Shown here piece after piece: positions 42,763 to 51,486 of a stretch of DNA of 64,000 nt; position 1 is the stretch's first letter, and each line of letters begins with the position of its first letter. The position numbers and the translations under genes were made by a program. The notes below the pieces were generated by a model, which made no database searches, had not been told where the DNA came from, and was given only the letters and a program-made list of their open reading frames with translations. The stretch covers positions 62,001 through 126,000 of the forward strand of contig NZ_CP122459.1 in the NCBI RefSeq assembly GCF_032598905.1, given 5' to 3'. The DNA is from Streptomyces sp. 11x1. GTDB lineage: Bacteria; Actinomycetota; Actinomycetes; Streptomycetales; Streptomycetaceae.

Positions 42763-43359
42763 ATGGCGGCCGAGATCACCAACGCCACACAGATCGTCGT
42801 TCCCGCGCGAACCCGGGTATGGCTCGCACCGGTCGGCACCGTCGCGCCGGCCGACGCCACCGTCGAGATGCCGACGGGCTGGTACAGCGTCGGTCTGACC
42901 ACCGAGGATTCCCTGAAGTTCAACGAAGAGCCCAGCTTCGAGCAGGTCAAGTCCGCGCAAACGGACTTCCCTTCTCGGACCTTCCAGACGTCCGACTCTG
43001 CAACCGTGGAGGTCGACCTGCAGCAGTGGTCCGGCCGCAACTTCCAGGCCGTGTATGGCGGTGGCTCCATCACCCCCATCACGCCGTCGGGCGGCACTGA
43101 GGCGAGCCCGAAGCACTACCGGTTCGCGCCGCCCAGGATCGGCGGCCGTACGGAGGTCGCCGCGTGCGTCGAGGTCATCGACGGCGGCAAGTCCTACCGG
43201 TACGTCATGCCGCGCACCATGCAGATGGAGGGCGTCAGCAAGGACCTGCAGAAGGCGAAGGAGTCGGTGCTCCCGCTGCGCCTCGCGGTGCAGGGGGGCG
43301 ACGACTCGGACGCCTGGTACCTGCTCACCAACGACCCCGCGTTCGCGTCGGCCGCGTAG
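42763..43359 (+). CDS. major tail tube protein, 198 aa
   Basis: ATG 42763 is chosen because GAGGAGAG lies about 9 bp upstream; the in-frame GTG at 42721 lies at the promoter. The start TRVWLAPVGTVAPADATVEM with GWYSVGLTTEDSLKFNEE and later EASPKHYRFAPPRIGGRTEV is typical of siphovirus tail tube proteins of about 200 residues. They polymerise into the tail tube around the tape measure protein. It has its own promoter, as does the capsid gene, and is followed by palindromes that may also end transcription. Confidence 0.85.
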   Translation: MAAEITNATQIVVPARTRVWLAPVGTVAPADATVEMPTGWYSVGLTTEDSLKFNEEPSFEQVKSAQTDFPSRTFQTSDSATVEVDLQQWSGRNFQAVYGGGSITPITPSGGTEASPKHYRFAPPRIGGRTEVAACVEVIDGGKSYRYVMPRTMQMEGVSKDLQKAKESVLPLRLAVQGGDDSDAWYLLTNDPAFASAA

Positions 43360-43367
43360 CCGGGTCG

Positions 43368-43388
43368 CGTGTCTCACAGTGAGACACG
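43368..43388. repeat. palindrome copy 1 flanking the parAB-like cassette (candidate parS)
   Basis: GTGTCTCAC, one central A, then GTGAGACAC, plus one extra pair outside. It lies 9 bp after the tail tube stop. The same two arms recur at 43410-43437 and 45498-45521, on both sides of the ParA/ParB-like genes. Confidence 0.65.
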
Positions 43389-43409
43389 GCCCCGATCGCG
43401 CTCCCAGAA

Positions 43410-43437
43410 GCCCGTGTCTCACATGTGAGACACGGGC
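43410..43437. repeat. palindrome copy 2, 28 bp perfect (candidate parS or terminator)
   Basis: Arms GTGTCTCACA and TGTGAGACAC abut, extended by GCCC/GGGC to a 28-bp perfect palindrome. As RNA it would also be a strong hairpin followed by CTTCG, so it may double as the tail tube terminator. The core is related to the Streptomyces chromosomal parS (GTTTCACGTGAAAC) in having TCAC/GTGA half-sites. Confidence 0.65.
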
Positions 43438-43580
43438 CTTCGTCGTCACTCGACCGTGTGGCGCTCCCCGCGGGCAACGCGCAGCCGGGCATCCAGTCCC
43501 TTGGGTCTGCGCATCCTGGCGACCATCCGCCTGGCAGAATGCGAGCGACTTATCCGCCGTGCCTTGAAGGGGCAGCCGTC

Positions 43581-44480
43581 GTGTCAATCATGCCCATGTC
43601 GGCCGAGGCTCTCGGCATCGACTACACACTCTTCAGCCATGTGACGTCCTTCGCGAGCGGCAAGGGCGGCGTCGGCAAGACCACCCTCACCGGCAACAAC
43701 GCGACCAAGACCGCTGCCAAGGGAATTCCGACCCTGGCCATCGACGCCAACGGGCAGGGCAACCTGCGGCGAGAGTTCGGGATGGACGAGGGCGACAAGG
43801 GCACGGCGTTCTACGAGGCGCTGAGGAACGGCACCCCCCTGCAGCCCATCAAGGGTGTGCGCCCCAACCTGGACGTTGTCCTGGGCGGCAAGGAACTCCG
43901 CCAGATCAACACGTTGTTCCTGGAAATCGCCCAGAGCGAGGGCCCCTACGCGGCGTTCTGCCGCCTCGCCCAGTGCCTCCAGCCGCTGCTCTCCCAGTAC
44001 GGCGTCGTCTGGATCGACGCTCCGCCGGAGAATCCGAACGTCCTCATGCTGTGCCTGTGCGCCTCCCGCTGGCTCGTGGCACCGGTGAAGATGGACGTCT
44101 GCAGCCTCGAAGACGCCCTGAACGACATCTCCGACGCCTTCAAGGCCGCCAAGCAGGTCAACCAGATGCTTGAGCTGCTCGGCGTCGTCCACTTCGGATC
44201 CCCCAACAAGTCCTCCGGCATCCACAAGGAAGTCGTCGACGAGGCCCGCCGCCTCCTGGGCAAGAGCACGCACGTCTTCAACGAGACGATTCACGCGTCC
44301 TCCAGGACAGCGAAAATCGCCCGCCAACTGGGCCTGTCCGTGTGGGAGCTGGATGCCCTCAAGCGCGCAGAGGACAAGAAGATCGAGGGCACCATCAGCA
44401 ACCTCGCCGAGGCCCACGACAAGCTGACGACCGCGCTCCTGCTGCGTATGCGGAGCCGATTGGAGATGATCGCCGCATGA
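43581..44480 (+). CDS. parA: ParA-type partition ATPase, 299 aa
   Basis: GTG 43581 has AAGGGG 8 bp upstream. The deviant Walker A is SGKGGVGKTTLTGN (K28 is the signature lysine, K33 the P-loop lysine), followed by A' LAIDANGQGNLRREFG (usual DxDxQ altered to DANGQ) and Walker B VVWIDAPPENP. ParA ATPases bind DNA non-specifically and pull ParB-parS complexes apart, keeping low-copy plasmids. It overlaps the partner gene as ATGA and sits between tail tube and tail chaperone genes, an unusual place for partition genes. It has no copy of the late promoter, so its control probably differs from its neighbours. Confidence 0.85.
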   Translation: MSIMPMSAEALGIDYTLFSHVTSFASGKGGVGKTTLTGNNATKTAAKGIPTLAIDANGQGNLRREFGMDEGDKGTAFYEALRNGTPLQPIKGVRPNLDVVLGGKELRQINTLFLEIAQSEGPYAAFCRLAQCLQPLLSQYGVVWIDAPPENPNVLMLCLCASRWLVAPVKMDVCSLEDALNDISDAFKAAKQVNQMLELLGVVHFGSPNKSSGIHKEVVDEARRLLGKSTHVFNETIHASSRTAKIARQLGLSVWELDALKRAEDKKIEGTISNLAEAHDKLTTALLLRMRSRLEMIAA

Positions 44481-45424
44481 CCACCGCGAACACCGACAGC
44501 GCCGAGACGGACGCCGGCGAGAAGGGCTCCCTGGAGGACGCGTTCTTGGGAACCGCGGCTGGCAGCGAAGACGACGTTTTCGGCTTTCTCAAGCTCAAGC
44601 CGGCGGCCCCGCCCGCCGCGGAAGTGGTGCCCGCAGCGAGGGAGCCGGAGAGGGAAGTCGCTGTCCCCGCCGCTGCAGCCGTGGCCGACGCTGAGGAGCC
44701 CGCGGAGGAGGACGAGCCCGCATCCGACGCGCCCAAGGCCGAGCGGCTGGCGTACTTCGAGCGGATCGTCCACCGCGAGAAGGAGCTCTACAAGGACACG
44801 GTCGTCGCCGCCGACAACCGGTTCGTGGAGAAGGCAAGCCCCGCGCTGTACGCCATCAGCCGCGAGAAGCTGTACCTGGAGATGGTGTCGGAAACCACCG
44901 GCAAGCCCTTCACCAAGTTCAAGGACTACCTCGCGGAGCGCTGGGGCATCTCGCGGGCGCACGGGTACCGCATCGTCAACGAGCACCCGGTCATGAAGGC
45001 GCTCGAACCCCTCGGCGCGGAGGCCCCGGACAAGCTGAGCGCCCGGCAGGTGCCCAAGCTGCTTGCCGTGCTGCGCTCCCAAGGCAAGGACGACGAGGCG
45101 GCAGGACAGGAAGCTGTCCGAACCGTCTGGACGAACTCCGAGATCAAGACGCCCGCCGGCCTGCAGGAGACGATCGACAAGCTCGGCTGGAACGACGCGG
45201 AGGCCCTGGCGCTCGACGACCTGAGCGAGTCGGAGCGCGAGCGGAAGACGCTGGTCGAGAAGTGGGACCTGGTGACAAGCTCGCTCGACCCGGCCAAGGC
45301 CCGCGAACTCCTGCAGCGCGACCCCGCTGAGGCCAAGCGTCTCCTGGCGAAGTTCAAGCCGTTCGTCGACGTCCTGGAAGAGGTCAGCCAACTGCCCGCG
45401 GGCAAGGGCAAGAAGCGGAGCTGA
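44477..45424 (+). CDS. ParB-like partition partner, 315 aa
   Basis: ATG 44477 overlaps the parA stop. The first 95 residues are acidic and Ala/Pro-rich; the N-terminus of such partners usually contacts ParA. Residues about 135-175 contain a helix-turn-helix (FTKFKDYLAERWGISRAHGY, then RIVNEHPVMKALE). The rest is helical with a basic end, KGKKRS. There is no canonical ParB CTPase box (GxRR), so it is more like the HTH-only partners of actinobacterial plasmids. The palindromes on both sides of the operon are its likely binding sites. Assignment by position, HTH and coupling. Confidence 0.65.
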   Translation: MTTANTDSAETDAGEKGSLEDAFLGTAAGSEDDVFGFLKLKPAAPPAAEVVPAAREPEREVAVPAAAAVADAEEPAEEDEPASDAPKAERLAYFERIVHREKELYKDTVVAADNRFVEKASPALYAISREKLYLEMVSETTGKPFTKFKDYLAERWGISRAHGYRIVNEHPVMKALEPLGAEAPDKLSARQVPKLLAVLRSQGKDDEAAGQEAVRTVWTNSEIKTPAGLQETIDKLGWNDAEALALDDLSESERERKTLVEKWDLVTSSLDPAKARELLQRDPAEAKRLLAKFKPFVDVLEEVSQLPAGKGKKRS

Positions 45425-45445
45425 CCCGCACCCCCTGCACACGCT

Positions 45446-45482
45446 GGGCCCCGTGCCTCTCGCCGAGAGAGACACGGGGCCC
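45446..45482 (+). terminator. hairpin after the parAB-like genes
   Basis: GGGCCCCGTGCCTCTC (45446-45461) pairs with 45467-45482 with a single mismatch around a 5-nt loop; CTTCCGTCT follows. Its stem resembles the palindromes nearby (CCCCGTG, CACGGGG), so it may have arisen from one of them. Confidence 0.6.
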
Positions 45483-45497
45483 TTCCGTCTCCCCGCG

Positions 45498-45521
45498 TCG
45501 TGTCTCACGTGTGAGACACGA
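45498..45521. repeat. palindrome copy 3 (candidate parS)
   Basis: GTGTCTCAC, a GT spacer, GTGAGACAC, plus two extra pairs outside. It contains the string TCACGTG at its centre, as in the Streptomyces chromosomal parS. It lies between the partition cassette and promoter copy 7. Confidence 0.65.
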
Positions 45522-45545
45522 GCCCGCACCGCCATTCCGCGAGCG

Positions 45546-45576
45546 CGCGACGTAAGGCGATCAGGGTTTCTACCTT
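45546..45576 (+). promoter_or_regulatory. phage late promoter copy 7 (ahead of tail chaperone)
   Basis: CGCGACGTAA (one T fewer) at 45546-45555 and TACCTT at 45571-45576. The distance from the first C to the -10-like box is still 25 bp. Start at 45615, 69 bp away, with GGGAGGA. Confidence 0.7.
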
Positions 45577-45614
45577 CCCGGTGCTTTGACCCCCACCGGG
45601 AGGACCGGACACCC

Positions 45615-46154
45615 ATGAGCACCGCCGACCAGTACGTCATCGACCTCGCCGCGCCGCGCCGTGAGGCGCAGTTCCCGCACGGCATCCTCGTGAAGTTCTC
45701 CGAGGACGCCGAGTTCCTGTTCCCGGCCGAGCTGCCCGCCGACGCACTGGATCCCATCCTCAGCGAGGACCTGGACCTGGTCGGCCTGCTCGGCGACCTC
45801 GTACAGGCGCAAGGCCGGTCCGCGGTCGACGAGATCATCGAGCTCCTGTTCCGGCGCCCGCGCCTGCCGAAGCTGTTCCTCAACGTCGTCAAGGAGACCT
45901 ACAAGGTGCTCCTCGGCGAGCAGCAGTTCGCCGACTTCATCGCGGTCCGCCCCTCGGTCCCCGACTACGTCCGACTCACGATCGGTCTCGTCCGCGTCTA
46001 CGGGGTGGACCTGGGAAAGCTCTTCGGGTCGGCCGACTCCTCCGAGACCGATGGGGAGACGTCGAAGCCGACCTCAGCCGATACCACCAGCTCGACGCCC
46101 GAGGAGTCTGGCTCCGCCCCGGAGACCGCGGCTTCCTCGGAGTCCGCCGACTGA
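45615..46154 (+). CDS. tail assembly chaperone (G-type), 179 aa
   Basis: ATG 45615 follows GGGAGGA. The folded part (PRREAQFPHGILVKFSEDAE; a helical LPKLFLNVVKETYKVLLGEQ) is like actinophage G chaperones, which coat the tape measure protein during tail assembly. From about residue 135 it becomes Ser/Thr/Glu-rich and looks like a by-product of the overlapping T frame. A GGGAAAG slippery site lies just there, so most product is G and a fraction is the G-T fusion. Confidence 0.8.
   Translation: MSTADQYVIDLAAPRREAQFPHGILVKFSEDAEFLFPAELPADALDPILSEDLDLVGLLGDLVQAQGRSAVDEIIELLFRRPRLPKLFLNVVKETYKVLLGEQQFADFIAVRPSVPDYVRLTIGLVRVYGVDLGKLFGSADSSETDGETSKPTSADTTSSTPEESGSAPETAASSESAD
46013..46019 (+). other. 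programmed -1 frameshift site GGGAAAG
   Basis: In the G frame the codons read ctG GGA AAG, the X XXY YYZ pattern used by phage lambda G/GT (also GGGAAAG). A -1 slip moves into the frame that is open to 46438 and reads as a T domain. Position at the end of the G fold supports it. Confidence 0.8.
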
Positions 46155-46438
46155 TCGTGCTCCTCGACGGCCTGCCCGAGGAGTCACGCACTAAGTCGTC
46201 CCCGATCGACGGCTGGACCGTGCACACCGAGCTCCTGGCGCAGCTCGTGGAGGAGATCTCCCTGCTCGCCTCCGATCACCGCCGCGAAGAGCCGCGGACG
46301 ATCACCCGCCCCTACAACCGCAGCGAAGTCGCGGCAGAGAGCGGGCCCCAGGAGGCGCAGCAGCCCACGAAGCCGATGAGCGGCCACCAGAGGATGCTGG
46401 CGGCCGCGGCCAGACGAGGAATGGTGCGCAGTGGCTGA
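46019..46438 (+). CDS. tail assembly chaperone T domain, made by -1 frameshift
   Basis: Reading from the slip site gives RDRWGDVEADLSRYHQLDAR, then FLGVRRLIVLLDGLPEESRT, a pattern typical of the T part of G-T tail chaperones (ADLxRxxxLD ... LxVLLxxLPxxS). The domain continues to 46438 and overlaps the tape measure start. The fusion would be about 274 residues. An independent start (GTG 46157) is possible but would cut off the conserved first part, so frameshift expression is preferred. Confidence 0.78.
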   Translation, partial: ALRVGRLLRDRWGDVEADLSRYHQLDARGVWLRPGDRGFLGVRRLIVLLDGLPEESRTKSSPIDGWTVHTELLAQLVEEISLLASDHRREEPRTITRPYNRSEVAAESGPQEAQQPTKPMSGHQRMLAAAARRGMVRSG

Positions 46439-49400
46439 GGGCATGCAGGCCGGCCGCCTTGAAGTGCCCGTCGTCGCCTCCCTCGAAGGGTTCGCCGAGA
46501 AGCTGCGGACCAAGGTCGAAGAGGCCGCGGAGGGCCTGGCCGTCAAGGTCAAGGTCAAGGTCGACGACAAGGGCCTGCGGAAGAAGCTCAAGAAGGCCGT
46601 CGACGAGGCGGCTGCCGGCGTCAAGGCGACCATCGGCGTCCGCGTCGACCGGGACCGGCTCCGCGAGGAGTTGGAGGCCGTGGCCCGCCTCGCCTCACGC
46701 AGCGATGTCCGTGTGCCGCTGCGCACCGACAGCGATGACGGCGGAGGCGCCAACGGTGGCGGCTTCCTCGGTCGTGTCCGGTCGTGGCTCACCCGGGCCC
46801 AGGGCGAGGCGGACGCCAACCCCGTCCAGGTCCCCCTGTCGATCCGCATGCTTGGGCGCGGCCGCGGCCGCCGCATCATGCGCATGGCGCTCATCGGCAG
46901 CCTGGTCTCGCTCGTCCAGCCAGCCGTCGCCGCGCTCGGCCAGTACGCGGGCGGGCTGACCGCTCTCGTCTCCGCGGCCGCGCCCGCTGTCGGTGTCCTC
47001 GGCGCCATCCCGGGACTGATCGCCGCGGCGGGCAGCGCCGCCATCGGAGCCAAGATCGCTTTCAGCGGCTTCGGCAGCGCCCTCAAGGAGTCACTCAAGG
47101 CCCAGCAGCAACTCGCCTCCGACGGCAAGGTCACCGAGGAGCAGCAGAAGAAGCTGGACCAGGCGCTCGACAGGCTCTCGAAGTCAGCGCGTAAGACCGT
47201 CTCGGCCGTCTCGTCCCTATCCCCGGCCTGGGACAAGGTCAAGATGTCCGTCAGCGAACGCTTCTTCTCGAAGATCGCCGACGACATTGAGCCACTGGCG
47301 AAGTCCGTCTTCCCGCTACTGGAAGACGCCCTCGGTGACTCTGCTTCCCAGATGGGTTCCCTCGCCGAGCGAGGCGCCCAGTTCATGAAGTCCAGCGTCT
47401 TCCGCTCCGACTTCAAGCAGATCGCCGCGACGAACTCGCACGTCGTCGGCAACATGACCAACGGCCTGGCCAACCTCGGTCACGCCACCACCGACTTCTT
47501 GGTGGCGTCCGGCCCTTTCGTCCAGCGAGTCGGTGACGCAGTTGAGAGGGGCACTCAGTGGGCTCGTGCTTCGGTCGCCGCTGGCCGTGAAACGGGCAGC
47601 CTGGCCAAGTTCTTGGACCACGCCGGGGACAAGGCCGCCCAACTCGGCCGGTCCACGGGCAGCCTGATCAAGGGGCTCGGCGGAGTCGGCCGGGCCGCGA
47701 TGGATTCCGGCAACGCCCTGCTCGACGGGTTCGAAGGCGCGATGAAGCGCTTCGACCGGTGGGCGAACTCCAAGCCGGGCCAGAAGGTGATGCAGCAGTT
47801 CTTTTCCGACGCTGCTCCCGCCTTCCACGAACTCAACGCGCTCGTCGGGGACTTCGTTCGCGGACTCGGCCGTGCGGCCAAAGACGGCGGCGTCACTGAC
47901 CTGATCCGCCAAATCCGCACTGAGCTGATGCCTGCCCTCGGGACCTTCTTCCACGCACTCGGCGACACCGTCGGTCCCGCGATCGTCGCCGTCGTCTCGA
48001 ACCTCGCGACCGCCATCGGCAACCTGTCCGGGGCCGCGAGCGGGCTCGGCCTGCTGCTCGTGGTCTTCAACGGCCTGCTGGTCATCTTCAACGGCCTGAT
48101 GAGCGTCGTCCCTGGCGCGAACACCGCCCTGGCGTACTTCCTGGCCACCATGCTGGCGCTGAAGGTGATCAGCGGCGTATCGAACATGCTGCGCGGCTTG
48201 GGGACCTCAGTCGTCGCCACCGCGACCTCCGTGCGCGGCCTGGGGACCAGCCTGCAGGGGACGGCCACGGCCGCCGGTGGGCATCTCAGCCTGTGGGGCC
48301 GGATGTCCGGCGTCTACCAGCGGGTCTCGTCACAAGGCAGCGGCCTGATGGGCACCCTCCGCGGGATCGGCGCCGCCAACACCGTCGCCATGCGTGGCCT
48401 CAGCGGCATGACCGCCGCGCTCGGCGGCCCCCTCGGTATCGCCATCACCGGAGTCACCATCGGCCTCGGCCTGCTCGCCTCGAAGCAGGAGCAGAACGCG
48501 CGGGCCGCCGAAGCCCACCGGGAGCGGATCCAGTCTCTCGCTCAGGCCCTGTCGGACTCCAACGGCGTGATCGACGCGAACGTCCGCGCGCACACGGTGC
48601 AGCTCCTGCAGGACACCAAGCTCGCCGACGGCAAGGGGAAGCTGGTCGACGTCATGCGGGAGGCAGACGTCAGCCTCAAGACGCTCACCGACGCCTACCT
48701 GGAACAGGGCGGCTCCGTCGACGGGCTGCAGAAGAAGCTCCTGGCCCTCGCGGAGGCGAACAAGGAGTACGTCGAGCACGGCCGGGACACCTACGTCCTG
48801 GACTACAGCGAGCAGGGCCAGAAGTACAAGGACGCCGCGGACGCACTCGGTTCCGTCAACGGCGAACTGAAGAAGAGCCAGCGCGACACCAAGGAAGCCG
48901 CCGCCGCAATGGACTCGGCCGGCTCCACAGGCACCAGCGCGTACAGCCGCCTGTCGGCGGCCGTACAGGGATTCGGCGACAAGACGCAGTCGGCGGACAG
49001 CCGGGTCGACGCGCTGAAGCGGGCTCTGGACGCCCTGAACGGCAACAGCACGTCGTTCCACGACGCCACGGCCCAGCTCAACTCGGTGATGCTGCAGATC
49101 GACCAGACGATGCAGGGCACCATCGAGCGGTCCGAGGGCTGGGGCAAGTCCCTCATCGACAACGACGGCCTCGTCAATACGGCGACCCGTAACGGCCAGA
49201 CCCTAAACAGTCAGCTCAGCGAACTCCGCGACTCGATGCTCAGCATGGCCACCAAGGCGAAGGAATCGGCCGAGCAGGGTGTGATGCCCCTGTCAGAGGC
49301 GATGGACAAGAGCCAGTCGGCGATGGAGCGGGCCCGCGCCAAGGCCATCCAGCTCGCCACAGACATGGGCATCCCGAAGGACCAGGCGAAGGCACTCGCC

Positions 49401-50492
49401 GATCAGATGGGCCTGGTGCCGGACACGGTCACCACGCTGATGACGACGACAGGTGTCCCGCAGGCCACAGCCGAGATCCTGGCACTGCGGGGGCAGTTGG
49501 AGAGCATCAAGCCGGGCAAGTCCATCCAGATCGACGCACCGACGCTTGAGGCCCGCACTCAGCTCGAAGCGCTGGGCTTCACCTTCCAGCGCATCCCCGG
49601 CAGCAAGAAGGTCTCCGTCACCGCGCCGACCGGCGGCGCCCGGGTCAACATCGCCGCCCTGGCGGCCGACATCGCTGCAGCGCCGGACAGGAAGAAGGTG
49701 ACCGTCCAGGCCATCATCCAGAAGGCCGTCGGTGACCTGAAGGGCGTGCAGGACAAGGTCGCAGGGCTGAAGGACAAGAAGTCGATCACGGTCAACGCGC
49801 CCACGGCAACCGCCCAGAAAGCCCTGAAGGACCTCGGGTTCAAGATCGAGAACGTCGACAAGGGCGGCAAGAAGGTCAGCATCACCGCGCCGACCGGCAC
49901 CCCGCTGTCGCAGGTTCAGCGCATTCAGGGTGCGATCAACGGCATGACCGGCAAGACCATCCACGTCACCGTGCAGTACAGCGAGTCCGGGAAGCCGGCG
50001 GTCGTCCGCACGCACGCGGACGGCGCCATCGTCCAGTACGCCAACGGCGGCATCCGTGCCGCGGCCCGCAGGATCCGCGCCTTCGCGGCCGGAGCCGAGC
50101 GGCACATTGCCCAGATCGGAAGACCGGGCGAAATACGCGTATGGAATGAACCGGAGACTCAGGGCGAGGCCTACATCCCCCTAGCCCCCGGGAAGCGCAA
50201 GCGCTCCGAGGCCATCCTGCAGCGCGTCGCGGAGATGTTCGGCGGCCAAGTCGTCTACTTCGCCCAAGGCGCCCTGCGCCAGTACTCATCCGGTGGGATG
50301 CGCGTGCACGCCACGACCCCGTCCGCCGGCCGGCCCCGGACCGCCACCGCGCCGGCCACCTCGGCGTCGCTCGTCGGTGGCGACCTGAACTTGACCATGA
50401 CCAGCGCACCGATGAGTCCGAGCGCAGCTCTGGGCGACGCCATGTTCGAGCTGCGCCGGATACGACTGGGAGGTGCGTATGCCTCTGGCTGA
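46431..50492 (+). CDS. tape measure protein, 1353 aa
   Basis: GTG 46431 overlaps the T domain. A charged coiled-coil start (EKLRTKVEEAAEGLAVKV; LRKKLKKAVDEAAAGVKA) leads to hydrophobic regions at about 149-210, 515-580 and 664-684, long helices, and from about 1020 three related beta/alpha units (SIQIDAPTLEART; KVTVQAIIQKAVGDLKGV; KSITVNAPTATAQKALKDLG) alternating with KKVSVTAPTGG and KKVSITAPTGT. The end (HIAQIGRPGEIRVWNEPETQ; GEAYIPLAPGKRKRSEAIL) is the usual actinophage tape-measure C-terminus. No lytic or peptidase domain is evident. Tail length would be about 200 nm by the 1.5 angstrom-per-residue rule. Confidence 0.9.
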   Translation: MAEGMQAGRLEVPVVASLEGFAEKLRTKVEEAAEGLAVKVKVKVDDKGLRKKLKKAVDEAAAGVKATIGVRVDRDRLREELEAVARLASRSDVRVPLRTDSDDGGGANGGGFLGRVRSWLTRAQGEADANPVQVPLSIRMLGRGRGRRIMRMALIGSLVSLVQPAVAALGQYAGGLTALVSAAAPAVGVLGAIPGLIAAAGSAAIGAKIAFSGFGSALKESLKAQQQLASDGKVTEEQQKKLDQALDRLSKSARKTVSAVSSLSPAWDKVKMSVSERFFSKIADDIEPLAKSVFPLLEDALGDSASQMGSLAERGAQFMKSSVFRSDFKQIAATNSHVVGNMTNGLANLGHATTDFLVASGPFVQRVGDAVERGTQWARASVAAGRETGSLAKFLDHAGDKAAQLGRSTGSLIKGLGGVGRAAMDSGNALLDGFEGAMKRFDRWANSKPGQKVMQQFFSDAAPAFHELNALVGDFVRGLGRAAKDGGVTDLIRQIRTELMPALGTFFHALGDTVGPAIVAVVSNLATAIGNLSGAASGLGLLLVVFNGLLVIFNGLMSVVPGANTALAYFLATMLALKVISGVSNMLRGLGTSVVATATSVRGLGTSLQGTATAAGGHLSLWGRMSGVYQRVSSQGSGLMGTLRGIGAANTVAMRGLSGMTAALGGPLGIAITGVTIGLGLLASKQEQNARAAEAHRERIQSLAQALSDSNGVIDANVRAHTVQLLQDTKLADGKGKLVDVMREADVSLKTLTDAYLEQGGSVDGLQKKLLALAEANKEYVEHGRDTYVLDYSEQGQKYKDAADALGSVNGELKKSQRDTKEAAAAMDSAGSTGTSAYSRLSAAVQGFGDKTQSADSRVDALKRALDALNGNSTSFHDATAQLNSVMLQIDQTMQGTIERSEGWGKSLIDNDGLVNTATRNGQTLNSQLSELRDSMLSMATKAKESAEQGVMPLSEAMDKSQSAMERARAKAIQLATDMGIPKDQAKALADQMGLVPDTVTTLMTTTGVPQATAEILALRGQLESIKPGKSIQIDAPTLEARTQLEALGFTFQRIPGSKKVSVTAPTGGARVNIAALAADIAAAPDRKKVTVQAIIQKAVGDLKGVQDKVAGLKDKKSITVNAPTATAQKALKDLGFKIENVDKGGKKVSITAPTGTPLSQVQRIQGAINGMTGKTIHVTVQYSESGKPAVVRTHADGAIVQYANGGIRAAARRIRAFAAGAERHIAQIGRPGEIRVWNEPETQGEAYIPLAPGKRKRSEAILQRVAEMFGGQVVYFAQGALRQYSSGGMRVHATTPSAGRPRTATAPATSASLVGGDLNLTMTSAPMSPSAALGDAMFELRRIRLGGAYASG

Positions 50493-51417
50493 GGGCGAGT
50501 GGAAGCTGTCGTACAGCGCGAACGGGGTCTACCCCGGCGCCAACTTCACCTTCGGGACCTGGCGCACGGGCTACTACCTGCTCGAACCGTTCGAGATCAA
50601 GAACGCCGACGTGACGAACAGCGATAGCGCGCTTCCCCGGGAAGACGGAGTCCGCTTCGGTCAGGACTTCACCAGCGGCGCCACCATCACGTTCGAGGTC
50701 GGTGTCGACACCGTCGACGACGGCACCACCGCGATGGCCCGGCACGGGGCCAACCTCGGCGCCGTGTCGGTCATGCAGCAGGCATGGGACGGCCGGGCAA
50801 TCCGCGGGCACATGGCCACCCCCGCCGTGCTGTCGACGACGCAGGGAGGCCGGGCGAGGCGCTGGTTCGGGCGGCCCCGCCAGTGCGCGCCGGCCGCCTC
50901 CAAGCTGACCAGACAGGGATACACCCCCGTCGTCGCGAACTTCGCCACGTTGCACACCGGCAGCTTCGACGACGTCGAGCAGAGTGTGCGCGTGGACATG
51001 GCTCCACCGCCCCACCGCGGCATCAAGGGCCCGCTCAAGGCGCCACTGGCCATGGTCGGCGAGGGGGCGGTACGAACGCCCGGCGAGATCGTGGTGGGCG
51101 GCAACCGCCCTACGTGGCCGGTCATCAGCATCACGGGCCCCATCTCACAGCCGGTGTGCGAACTGGTGGGCCGCTGGAAGTTGCAGCTGGACCTCACTCT
51201 CAAGGTCGGGGAGAAGGTCGTCATCGACCCCCGGCCGTGGGTTCGTACAGTCCTCCGGGGCAGCGCGAGCGTGGCAGGGCAGATCACTCGGTCCTCGCCC
51301 CTGCTTGAGAACCTGCTCATCCCACCTGGCCGGCGGGACTTCGTACTGCGCGGCACCGACGCGACCGCCACGGCGTCCATGACCGTGGCGTGGCGCGACG
51401 CCTACGCCTACCTGTAG
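50479..51417 (+). CDS. distal tail (Dit-like) protein, 312 aa
   Basis: ATG 50479 is preferred to GTG 50473 because GGGAGG (50468-50473) sits 5 bp before it. Overlaps the tape measure end. Beta-rich with an N-terminal ring-like part (YYLLEPFEIKNADVTNSDSA; TSGATITFEVGVDT) and a C-terminal part (WPVISITGPISQPVCELVG; TLKVGEKVVIDPRPWVRTV) typical of phage minor tail proteins placed right after the tape measure. These form the hub at the tail tip. Confidence 0.78.
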   Translation: MPLAEGEWKLSYSANGVYPGANFTFGTWRTGYYLLEPFEIKNADVTNSDSALPREDGVRFGQDFTSGATITFEVGVDTVDDGTTAMARHGANLGAVSVMQQAWDGRAIRGHMATPAVLSTTQGGRARRWFGRPRQCAPAASKLTRQGYTPVVANFATLHTGSFDDVEQSVRVDMAPPPHRGIKGPLKAPLAMVGEGAVRTPGEIVVGGNRPTWPVISITGPISQPVCELVGRWKLQLDLTLKVGEKVVIDPRPWVRTVLRGSASVAGQITRSSPLLENLLIPPGRRDFVLRGTDATATASMTVAWRDAYAYL

Positions 51418-51419
51418 GG

Positions 51420-51450
51420 CGCGACGTAAGCACGCCGCGCCCGTGATCCT
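51420..51450 (+). promoter_or_regulatory. phage late promoter copy 8
   Basis: CGCGACGTAA at 51420-51429 and GATCCT at 51445-51450. Start at 51487, 67 bp from the motif, with AGGAGGAA as ribosome site. Confidence 0.65.
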
Positions 51451-51486
51451 CCGCTGCCGCCAGGAGATCAACAGCAGGAGGAACAG

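Noticed and set aside
43425..43580. N-terminal extension of ParA to 43425
   Set aside because: It would begin inside the 28-bp palindrome and adds residues without similarity to ParA; GTG 43581 has a proper ribosome site.
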